Under the pieces are notes generated by a model. It worked only from the letters and a program-made list of their open reading frames with translations, had not been told where the DNA came from and did not search any database. 64,000 nucleotides of DNA, taken from the NCBI GenBank assembly GCA_046484625.1, contig JAWOIO010000127.1, positions 1-64,000 of the forward strand, in the 5' to 3' direction. The position numbers and the translations under genes are program-made. Of this stretch, positions 51,091-58,474 are shown one piece after another. This DNA is from DASUAO01 sp046484625. Lineage in GTDB: Bacteria; Actinomycetota; Acidimicrobiia; IMCC26256; PALSA-555. The number at the start of each line of letters is the position of its first letter. Position 1 is the stretch's first letter.

Positions 51091-52406
51091 GCCGGTCCGC
51101 GGCGCGGGGCCGGCGTCGGCTCACCGCGACCGAGGTCGACCTCGCGGTCGTCCGTCAACGGGCCCTGCTGGTCGGAACCGGCTTCGGCACGAAGACCGTC
51201 GAGGAGGCATCTGCTTCGCTCGATGAGCTGGTGCTGCTGGCCGACACCGCCGGCGCCGACGCGGTCGACGTCGTGCTGCAGCGCCGCGACCGTCCGGACC
51301 CGGCCACGTACGTCGGCCGGGGCAAGGTCGAGGAGCTCCAGGCGACCGCCGAGGCGCTCGACGTCGACGTCGTGGTCTTCGACGACGAGCTCACACCGGC
51401 CCAGCAGCGGAACCTGGAGGCGAAGTTCTCGTGCGACGTCGTCGACCGCGTCGCGCTGATCCTCGACATCTTCGCCCAGCATGCGTCGAGCCAGGAGGGC
51501 ATGGTGCAGGTCGAGCTGGCGCAGCTCCGCTATCGCATGCCGCGCCTGCGCGGTCGTGGCCTCCAGCTGAGCCAGCAGGGCGGCGGCATCGGGACCAGGG
51601 GCCCGGGTGAGACCCAGCTCGAGGTGGACCGGCGGCGCATCCAGCGCCGGATCACGACGCTCGAAGGCGAGCTGGTGCGACTGGCGAGGAACCGTGCGAC
51701 CCAGCGCAAGGCGCGCCGTCGCCGCAGCCTGCCGACGCTCGCGCTGGTCGGCTACACGAACGCAGGGAAGTCGACCCTGCTCAACCGGATCACCCAGGCC
51801 GACGTCCTCGTGGAGGATCGGCTCTTCTCCACGCTCGACCCCACCACGCGAAGGCTCCGACTTCCCGGTGGGGAGACCGTCCTGTGCTCCGACACGGTCG
51901 GCTTCGTGCGCCGGCTACCTCATCAGCTCGTCGAAGCCTTCCGTTCGACGCTCGAGGAGGTCGCCGAGGCCGATCTGCTCGTGCACGTCGTCGACACGAC
52001 GGCTGCCGACGCGGAAGCACAGATCGACGCCGTGCGGACGGTGCTCGGCGAGATCGGCGCGGGGGAGCTGCCCGAGCTGATGGTCCTGAACAAGATCGAC
52101 GTCGCCGACGCCGAGCGCCGACACGAGCTCGTCCGCCTGCTGGGTGGCGACGCCGTGGAGGTGTCGGCGCGGACGGGTGCGGGAGTCGAGGAGCTGATCG
52201 CGGCGATCGCCGCCCGGCTCCGAGCCCTGGGCGCCGTGGTGGAGCTGGTCGTCCCCTACGAGCGGGGCGACGTGCTCGCCGCGCTCCATCGGGACGGCGA
52301 GGTGATCGTCGAGGTGCACGATGGCGACGGCACCCGTGTGCGGGCGCGGCTGGGCTCGGCCGACGTCGAGCGCTTCCGGGAGTACGCGGTCGAGGGCACC
52401 GGGTGA
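51087..52406 (+). CDS. hflX: Ribosome-associated GTPase HflX
   Basis: A 439-residue protein. The N-terminal HflX domain (1-200) includes GTGFGTKTVEEASASLDEL (in part), TYVGRGKVEEL and the glycine-rich RGRGLQLSQQGGGIGTRGPG (in part). The G domain has GYTNAGKST (about 227-235), DTVGFVRRLP and NKID. HflX splits stalled or hibernating 70S ribosomes after stress. It starts at GTG 51087 inside the dapF stop and ends in a GTGA overlap with the aminotransferase. Confidence 0.93.
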   Translation: MSRSAARGRRRLTATEVDLAVVRQRALLVGTGFGTKTVEEASASLDELVLLADTAGADAVDVVLQRRDRPDPATYVGRGKVEELQATAEALDVDVVVFDDELTPAQQRNLEAKFSCDVVDRVALILDIFAQHASSQEGMVQVELAQLRYRMPRLRGRGLQLSQQGGGIGTRGPGETQLEVDRRRIQRRITTLEGELVRLARNRATQRKARRRRSLPTLALVGYTNAGKSTLLNRITQADVLVEDRLFSTLDPTTRRLRLPGGETVLCSDTVGFVRRLPHQLVEAFRSTLEEVAEADLLVHVVDTTAADAEAQIDAVRTVLGEIGAGELPELMVLNKIDVADAERRHELVRLLGGDAVEVSARTGAGVEELIAAIAARLRALGAVVELVVPYERGDVLAALHRDGEVIVEVHDGDGTRVRARLGSADVERFREYAVEGTG

Positions 52407-53581
52407 GCCCGCCCGCGGGTGAGGCGCCCCGGATGGCGGGTGGGTTCGTCCCGCCCCCGTACCCGCAGGCCCGGCTGGGCGAGCTCCACCACGTGGCCGA
52501 GACGGTGCCCGGAGGTGCCATCGACACGTCGGTCGGCACGCCGGTCGATCCCATGCCGGAGGTCGCGGTGCGGGCGCTCGCCGAGACGGCCGCACTCGCG
52601 ACGGGGTACCCGCAGGCGATCGGGTCCCCGCGCTTCCGGGAGTCAGCCGCGACGTGGATGCGTCGGCGGTTCGACGTCGACGTCGATGCCGATGCCGTGC
52701 TCGCGTGCGTCGGCACCAAGGAAGCGGTTGCCGGGCTCCCACGACTCCTCTCGCTGCGGACGCCGGATCGCGACACGGTCCTGTACCCGGCGGTGTCGTA
52801 TCCCACCTACGCGATGGGCGCGACGCTCGCGGGACTCCGCGCGGTCCCGATCCCCGTCGACGCCGACTGGCACCTCGACCTCGATGCGGTCGACCCCGCC
52901 GACGCCGATCGGGCGCTGATCGTGTGGCTGAACGACCCGGCGAACCCGACGGGTGCGTCGGCGTCACCGGAGCGCATGGCTCGGACCGTCGAGTGGGCGC
53001 GCGGTCACGGCGCGGTCGTCGCGAGCGACGAGTGCTACGCCGAGTTCACCTACGACGATGGTGGGGCCCCGGTTCCGCCGGTCACCGCGCTCGGGCTCGG
53101 CGACGAAGGAGTCCTCGCGGTGCACTCGCTGTCGAAGCGCTCGAACATGGCCGGGTTGCGGGCCGGCTTCCTCGCGGGCGATCCCGACCTCATCGGCTAC
53201 CTGGGCGAGGTGCGTCGGCACGCCGGGATGATGGTCGCCGCTCCGGTCCAGGCCGCGGCGGCCGCAGCCCTGGGCGACGACGCCCACGTCGACCTCCAGC
53301 GGGCCCGCTACGCCGACCGGCGAGCGCAGCTCCTTCCCGCGCTCGAGGCCCTGGGGCTGCACCACGAGGGCGGTCCGTCGGCGTTCTACCTGTGGCTCCG
53401 GGACCATGTCGACGACACGAACGACGGCTGGGCGGTTGCGGCGTTGCTCGCCCGGCGGGGCATCGTCGTGGCGCCGGGAGACCTCTACGGGGCCCCCGGT
53501 GCCCGTCACGTCCGGCTGGCGCTGTGCATCCCCGACGCCCGGCTCGGGTTGGCCCTCGAACGCCTCGACACGCCACGCTGA
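52403..53581 (+). CDS. dapC: Class I/II aminotransferase, probable N-succinyldiaminopimelate aminotransferase DapC
   Basis: A 392-residue fold-type I PLP enzyme. The PLP lysine is in HSLSKRSNMAGLRAGF (about 236). NDPANPTGA and SDECYAEF hold the cofactor Asn and Asp/Tyr. VGTPVDPMPEVAVRALAE and TKEAVAGLPRL match the actinobacterial DapC subgroup. It sits between dapF/hflX and dapD, which supports a role in the succinylase branch of DAP synthesis. LL-DAP aminotransferase is less likely given dapD. Confidence 0.85.
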   Translation: MSPPAGEAPRMAGGFVPPPYPQARLGELHHVAETVPGGAIDTSVGTPVDPMPEVAVRALAETAALATGYPQAIGSPRFRESAATWMRRRFDVDVDADAVLACVGTKEAVAGLPRLLSLRTPDRDTVLYPAVSYPTYAMGATLAGLRAVPIPVDADWHLDLDAVDPADADRALIVWLNDPANPTGASASPERMARTVEWARGHGAVVASDECYAEFTYDDGGAPVPPVTALGLGDEGVLAVHSLSKRSNMAGLRAGFLAGDPDLIGYLGEVRRHAGMMVAAPVQAAAAAALGDDAHVDLQRARYADRRAQLLPALEALGLHHEGGPSAFYLWLRDHVDDTNDGWAVAALLARRGIVVAPGDLYGAPGARHVRLALCIPDARLGLALERLDTPR

Positions 53582-53629
53582 GCCTTTCGCCGCCCGTCGC
53601 CGACGCACCGCACCCAGAGGAGCCCCGCA

Positions 53630-54469
<840 letters not shown>

Positions 54470-54766
54470 CGCCAGTGCCGGTCGCGGCCGACGGGCACCC
54501 GAGGGGACGTAGCGGTCGATCCAGCCGCGCAGCTGGTCGCCGAGACGTCGCCCGGTCTTCCCCCTGCGTTGGAGCGCTGAGCGACCATTGCGGTCGCCCA
54601 ACCTGCCAACGGCGTGCGAGGTCAGGCGCTGGCGGCGGTCTCGGACCATGTGGTCCAGGGTGGTGGCGACGTGGGGGAGCATGGTGGCCTCCTGGTCGGC
54701 GGACGCTTCGTGGCTTGCACGATGCGGGAACAGCGCCGTCCCGACGAGTGGCAGGAATGACACGGT

Positions 54767-54776
54767 ACGCTAAGAT
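54767..54776. promoter_or_regulatory. Overlapping divergent -10 elements (TAAGAT forward, TAGCGT reverse)
   Basis: Forward TAAGAT (54771-54776) ends seven bases before ATG 54784 of the GlxA-type gene. Reverse TAGCGT (54767-54772) shares two bases with it and points to the small basic frame. Confidence 0.5.
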
Positions 54777-54783
54777 CCTGCCA

Positions 54784-55827
54784 ATGACCCGTGCGCAGCA
54801 CCTCCACGTCGTCGCGGCCCTGCTGCCGCCCGTGGCCCTCGGCCCGCTCGAACTCGCGGTGGCGGTCGAGATGTTCGGCGATGACCCGCGGGATCAGCAC
54901 GGGCCCTACTACGAGCTGCGCCTCTGCGGCGCGGAAGGGCGGCGGGCCGAGGCGTTCGGTGGGTTCACGGTCGAGCTGCCCTACGACCTGGGAGGGCTCG
55001 AGGGGGCCGACACGGTGATCGCCATGCCGTTCGAGTCATGGGACCTCGCCGGCGCCCCGTCGTCGCCCGTGGTGCTCGACGCGATCGCGCGCGCCCACGA
55101 GCGGGGCGCGCGGATCGCGTCGTTCTGCACGGGCGCCTTCCTGCTCGCCGCGGCCGGCCTCCTCGACGGGCGCCCGGCCACGACGCACTGGCATGCCGCA
55201 GACCGTCTCGCTCGGGAGTATCCGAACGTGCGGGTCGATCCGAAGGTGCTCTACGTCGACGACGGCGACGTGCTCACATCGGCCGGCGCGGCTGCCAGCA
55301 TCGACCTGGCGTTGCACATGGTGCGGTCCGACCACGGCGCCGAGGTCGCGAATGCCCTGGCGCGACGGGCGGTCGTGCCGCCGCATCGCGACGGGGGGCA
55401 GGCGCAGTACGTACAGATGCCCGTGCCCGAGCCCGAGGTCGGCTCCGACGCGTTCCAGGAGGCGCTCACGTGGGCGCTCGACCACCTCGACGAGCCGCTG
55501 AGCGTCGCCGACCTCGCGGCCCGGGCGCACACCAGCCCGCGGACCTTCGCACGGAGGTTCCGCGCCTCGACCGGGGTGACCCCGCACCAGTGGCTGCTGC
55601 GCCAGCGCGTGCTCCACGCACAGGAACTGCTGGAGGCGACCGACGCGTCGGTCGAGCGTGTGGCCCATGCCTCCGGGTTCGGTTCAGCGGGCGCGCTCCG
55701 CCTTCACTTCCAGCGGATCGTGGGGAACTCGCCCCAGGCCTACCGCCGGACGTTCCGCGTCGAGACCGGCCGCGTCGAGACCGGCCGCGTCGGACCTGGC
55801 CGGGTCAGAGGCGGCGCAGCAGCGTGA
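54784..55827 (+). CDS. GlxA family AraC-type regulator with DJ-1/PfpI domain
   Basis: A 347-residue regulator. The N-terminal class I amidotransferase-like domain (1-190) keeps a Cys in ASFCTGAFLLAAAGLL (in part, the nucleophile elbow) but is probably a ligand sensor. The C-terminal AraC domain (about 220-325) has two HTHs: LSVADLAARAHTSPRTFARRF (in part) and VERVAHASGFGSAGALRLHF. The tail repeats VETGR/VGPGR. The longer frame into dapD is rejected because the -10 and ATG at 54784 agree. It converges on lexA with a 23-bp overlap. Its target is unknown. Confidence 0.87.
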   Translation: MTRAQHLHVVAALLPPVALGPLELAVAVEMFGDDPRDQHGPYYELRLCGAEGRRAEAFGGFTVELPYDLGGLEGADTVIAMPFESWDLAGAPSSPVVLDAIARAHERGARIASFCTGAFLLAAAGLLDGRPATTHWHAADRLAREYPNVRVDPKVLYVDDGDVLTSAGAAASIDLALHMVRSDHGAEVANALARRAVVPPHRDGGQAQYVQMPVPEPEVGSDAFQEALTWALDHLDEPLSVADLAARAHTSPRTFARRFRASTGVTPHQWLLRQRVLHAQELLEATDASVERVAHASGFGSAGALRLHFQRIVGNSPQAYRRTFRVETGRVETGRVGPGRVRGGAAA

Positions 55828-56434
55828 CGACCTTGCCGTAGATCGAGACGTCGGCCGGGTCGAAGACCATCTCCTCGAGCGCGGGGTTCTCCGGCCGCAG
55901 CACGACCTTGCCCCGGCGGCGGAGGTAGGTCTTCACGGTCCCTTCCTCCTCGCGGATCCCCGCCACGACCGTGTCACCCGGCTCGGCGGTGTTCTGCTGG
56001 CGCACGACCACGTAGTCGCCGTCGAGGATGCCGGCGTCGATCATCGAGTCGCCCTTGACCTTCACCATGAACAGCTGCCCGGCGCCGGTGAAGTCCTCCG
56101 GCATCGGCACGGTCTCGTCGACCTCCTCCTGGGCGATGACGCCGGTGTCGCCGGCGGCGACCTGGCCGACCAGAGGGATGTGGCGGACGGGTCGCCGCTC
56201 GATGGCCGAGCCCGACGCCGAGTCGTAGACGAGCTCCATGGCTCGGGGCTTCGTGGGGTCCCGCTTGAGGAAGCCCTTGTCCTGGAGGGCGGCGAGGTGG
56301 GCATGGACAGTGGAGCTCGACGAGAGCCCGACCGCCTCGCCGATCTCCCGCACGCTCGGCGGATAGCCGCGGTCGCGGACCTCCGCGTCGATGAACTCGA
56401 GGACCTGGCGCTGACGTTCCGTGAGATCGGTCAT
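55805..56434 (-). CDS. lexA: LexA repressor
   Basis: The 209-residue SOS repressor has a winged helix (1-70) with PPSVREIGEAVGLSSSSTVHAHL (in part) as recognition region and a C-terminal S24 protease domain. The self-cleavage bond is Ala94-Gly95 (QVAAGDTG), with catalytic Ser130 (KGDSMID) and Lys168 (GTVKTY). RecA filaments stimulate cleavage. Start ATG 56434 is set by TACCGT seven bases upstream and two SOS boxes; the 12-residue longer frame begins inside the promoter. Confidence 0.95.
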   Translation of the reverse strand: MTDLTERQRQVLEFIDAEVRDRGYPPSVREIGEAVGLSSSSTVHAHLAALQDKGFLKRDPTKPRAMELVYDSASGSAIERRPVRHIPLVGQVAAGDTGVIAQEEVDETVPMPEDFTGAGQLFMVKVKGDSMIDAGILDGDYVVVRQQNTAEPGDTVVAGIREEEGTVKTYLRRRGKVVLRPENPALEEMVFDPADVSIYGKVVTLLRRL

Positions 56435-56441
56435 GCGGGGG

Positions 56442-56481
56442 ACGGTAGCACGAGTACGTGTTCGGGGCAAACACCTGTTCG
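56442..56481 (-). promoter_or_regulatory. lexA promoter with two SOS boxes
   Basis: Reverse strand: -35 TTGCCC (56465-56470), 17-bp spacer, -10 TACCGT (56442-56447), leaderless ATG. Box 1, CGAGTACGTGTTCG (56451-56464), fills the spacer; box 2, CAAACACCTGTTCG (56468-56481), covers the -35. Each has a mismatch in the left half-site, as expected for weaker autoregulation. Confidence 0.8.
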
Positions 56482-56500
56482 GCCCACATCGGGGCGCGGG

Positions 56501-56758
56501 CTACGTGGAGTCGGCGATCTCCCGGAGGAAGTCCTCCAGGGGGAGCGCGCCCTCGAAGCGCTTCCGGCCCCGCCCGGCGACGCGCCGCCCGATGGTCTGG
56601 TCGATGGTCTGGTCGATGGTCTGGCCGATGGTTCGGGCGGAATCGTCGTTGGGGATCGCCGATGCCTCGGCCTGCTCCTCGGCCTGCTCCACGGCCTCCC
56701 ACGCCTCGCCGAGCAGGCGGACCAGCTCGGTCTCCGACGGTCGGGGGCGTGGGTCCAT
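56501..56758 (-). CDS. Small helical protein of unknown function upstream of lexA
   Basis: An 85-residue frame. Residues 8-32 form a likely amphipathic helix (ETELVRLLGEAWEAVEQAEEQAE, in part), then an IDQTIDQTIG repeat, then a basic segment (RRVAGRGRKRFEGALPLEDFL). GAGAGG lies six bases before ATG 56758. It reads toward lexA but the lexA promoter lies between them. The repeat is coded by four 12-base units, unusual for a conserved gene, so I rate it as probable only. Confidence 0.5.
   Translation of the reverse strand: MDPRPRPSETELVRLLGEAWEAVEQAEEQAEASAIPNDDSARTIGQTIDQTIDQTIGRRVAGRGRKRFEGALPLEDFLREIADST
56591..56638. repeat. 12-bp tandem repeat (GATGGTCTGGTC, four copies)
   Basis: Two exact and two diverged units inside the 85-residue reverse gene, coding TIDQ/TIGQ in that frame. 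Confidence 0.8.
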
Positions 56759-56868
56759 GGTGGGCCTCTCGAGGTCGGGGAACGCGTCCCTGGGACGTCG
56801 TGCGGGCGGGCTGGGATGCTGGCGTCCTCATCGGCACCCGTCCGGGAGTTCCTGAGCATCCGCCGCCA

Positions 56869-56925
56869 CGAACATCTGTTCTTGACGCCGAACAGATGTT
56901 CTGCTTAGATGGGAACACGCGTTCG
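56869..56925 (+). promoter_or_regulatory. SOS promoter with three LexA boxes before the LysM gene
   Basis: Boxes: CGAACATCTGTTCT (56869-56882), CGAACAGATGTTCT (56889-56902) and GGAACACGCGTTCG (56912-56925). -35 TTGACG (56882-56887) and -10 TTAGAT (56905-56910) have a 17-bp spacer; the second box fills the spacer and the third covers the transcript start. This is the most heavily operated promoter in the window. Confidence 0.85.
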
Positions 56926-56952
56926 GGGCGACCCGACGCCGGTGTCATCGCT

Positions 56953-57003
56953 CGACTGTCACACCCGGCCCGACTGTCACACCCTGCCCGACTGTCACAC
57001 CCT
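56953..57003 (+). repeat. 18-bp tandem repeat CGACTGTCACACCC(T/G)GCC in the LysM gene leader
   Basis: Three copies, at 56953, 56971 and 56989, lie about 36 bases after the predicted transcript start and before either candidate start codon. The core GACTGTCACACCC also occurs once in the recA leader (45774-45786). Confidence 0.8.
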
Positions 57004-57107
57004 GGTGGTTCGATCTCCGGGTGGACGCACGACACCAGATCACACCAGTCCCAGACCGCCCCGCTCGGGTCCCGGCGACCCGAGCCCAGACCCAGGAATC
57101 GCACCAG

Positions 57108-57581
57108 ATGGCTGCCGTCACGACCGTCCCCGGCTTCGGAGTGGCAACGGGTCCCGCAACCCGTCGCTGCACGCCGCGCGCTGCCACGCGCGGTCGCCGG
57201 TGTTCGCCCACCACGTACCGGCGCCGCCGTTTGGCGGCGCTGCTGGTGTCGGTGGGCCTGGTGGTCGTGGCCGCACAGGCGGGTGCTGCGCTCGGGGGCT
57301 CCTCCCTCGCTGCTTCCGAGCGCCGCCCGACCTCGCAGCCCGGCACCGCGCCGGGCGCCCCGGAGGCCGACACGGCCGGCCTCCGGGAGATCCCCGGTCC
57401 GGAAGTTCCCGGTCGGGAGATGCCGAGCCGGGAAATTGTGGTCCGTCCCGGCGACACGTTGTGGGCCATCGCGGTCCGCCTGGCGCCCGACGAGGACCCG
57501 CGTTCGCTCGTCGACGAGCTCATGGCGGCCCGCGACGGCGCTCCGCTCGAGCCCGGCGAGGTCATCGTCGTCCCAACCTGA
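57108..57581 (+). CDS. LysM-domain membrane protein, probable SOS cell-division inhibitor
   Basis: The 157-residue product has a basic N-terminus, one transmembrane segment (LAALLVSVGLVVVAAQAGAALGG in part, about 45-67), a Pro/Gly/Glu linker, and a C-terminal LysM domain (REIVVRPGDTLWAIAVRL ... GEVIVVP, about 110-157). The position between lexA and nrdR and the LexA boxes match mycobacterial Rv2719c/ChiZ and, in architecture, B. subtilis YneA, which delay division during DNA damage. ATG 57108 has AGGA upstream; GTG 57021 would add 29 residues without a ribosome site. Confidence 0.82.
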   Translation: MAAVTTVPGFGVATGPATRRCTPRAATRGRRCSPTTYRRRRLAALLVSVGLVVVAAQAGAALGGSSLAASERRPTSQPGTAPGAPEADTAGLREIPGPEVPGREMPSREIVVRPGDTLWAIAVRLAPDEDPRSLVDELMAARDGAPLEPGEVIVVPT

Positions 57582-57664
57582 GCCGTGCCCGTACGGATCG
57601 TCGGCCGAACCGATCTGCTGACGCCAAAACGCAGCGAGTCACGGTCGGCCGTCCGGCGGAGGGC

Positions 57665-57670
57665 TACGGT
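57665..57670 (+). promoter_or_regulatory. -10 element TACGGT, leaderless start of nrdR
   Basis: TACGGT, six bases, ATG 57677. Confidence 0.6.
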
Positions 57671-57676
57671 CGGGCG

Positions 57677-58159
57677 ATGCGCTGCCCGTACTGCGAGGTC
57701 GACGACGACAAGGTCGTCGACTCGCGTCCGGTCGACGGGGGCGGGTCCGTGCGCCGTCGGCGCGAGTGCCTCGGGTGCGGCCGCCGCTACACGACCCACG
57801 AACGACCCGTCGAGCTGCCGCTCATGGTGGTCAAGCGCTCGGGCCTCAAGGAACCGTTCGACCGCGCGAAGCTCATCGGCGGGATCGCCAAGGCGCTCGC
57901 CGACGGGGTCGTGACGGCCGAGGCGCTCGACGCGATCGCCGCGGAGATCGAGGAGGACGCCCGGGCCGCGGGCCCCGAGGTCGCGACCGAGACCCTGGGG
58001 AGGGCCGTGCTGGAGCGCCTGCGGGTGCTCGACCCGATCTCGTACCTGCGCTTCGCGTCGGTCTACAAGGGCTTCGACGCCGTGGCCGACTTCGAGCGCG
58101 AGGTCGTCGCCCTGCGCAAGACCACGGCGCCGAAGCGGCGCCGCGGTCGTTCCGGATGA
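57677..58159 (+). CDS. nrdR: Transcriptional repressor NrdR
   Basis: The 160-residue regulator of ribonucleotide reductase genes. The N-terminal zinc ribbon has Cys pairs in MRCPYCEVDD and CLGCGRRYTTHER. The ATP-cone follows (about 47-135, VVKRSGLKEPFDRAKLIGGI, in part) and senses ATP/dATP. The basic tail is KTTAPKRRRGRSG. Its probable target nrdJ starts 315 bp downstream. The long upstream frame belongs to another reading of the LysM gene. Confidence 0.96.
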   Translation: MRCPYCEVDDDKVVDSRPVDGGGSVRRRRECLGCGRRYTTHERPVELPLMVVKRSGLKEPFDRAKLIGGIAKALADGVVTAEALDAIAAEIEEDARAAGPEVATETLGRAVLERLRVLDPISYLRFASVYKGFDAVADFEREVVALRKTTAPKRRRGRSG

Positions 58160-58232
58160 GCCGGATCGGGGCCGCGGAGCCAGCCCGCGAGCGGGGCCCG
58201 GAAGATTTCTTCGCCTGTGGCCAAAGTGACCA

Positions 58233-58262
58233 TTGACACAGGTGGAATTTCAGTGGTGTAAT
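58233..58262 (+). promoter_or_regulatory. nrdJ promoter
   Basis: -35 TTGACA (58233-58238), 18-bp spacer, -10 TGTAAT (58257-58262), overlapped by GGTG-TAATT-CACC. The 315 bp between nrdR and nrdJ hold no gene. Transcription from here gives a leader of about 205 bases. Confidence 0.65.
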
Positions 58263-58285
58263 TCACCCCGCATCTCGTAGGCAGG

Positions 58286-58354
58286 GGAGTGTGGACCACC
58301 AGATCTGGTGGTCCCGTAGAGTTGGTGGTCCATAGAGTTGGTGGTCCACACTCC
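58286..58354 (+). repeat. Nested inverted and direct repeats in the nrdJ leader
   Basis: GGAGTGTGGACCACCA (58286-58301) is the exact complement of 58339-58354. The same left arm also pairs with TGGTGGTCC at 58306-58314, making the perfect 22-bp palindrome 58293-58314. TAGAGTTGGTGGTCCA is directly repeated (58317-58332, 58333-58348). Three alternative hairpins compete for one arm; the palindrome could also be an NrdR operator. Confidence 0.8.
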
Positions 58355-58474
58355 TCGGTCGCCGGGACGGCAACATCCAGACCAGGCCCAGCACCACCGC
58401 ACCACCGGCACGACGTACACCCGACCCCCAGACGAGGTCGGCCCCGCGCCGACCGCAGGAGAGAGGAACCACGC

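Noticed and set aside
56953..57003. CRISPR array
   Set aside because: Only three directly abutting 18-bp units with no spacers; it is a tandem repeat in a leader.
58263..58474. Adenosylcobalamin riboswitch in the nrdJ leader
   Set aside because: Expected for a B12 enzyme, but I find no B12-box-like GCCACTG segment or characteristic core; the stems here are simple repeats.
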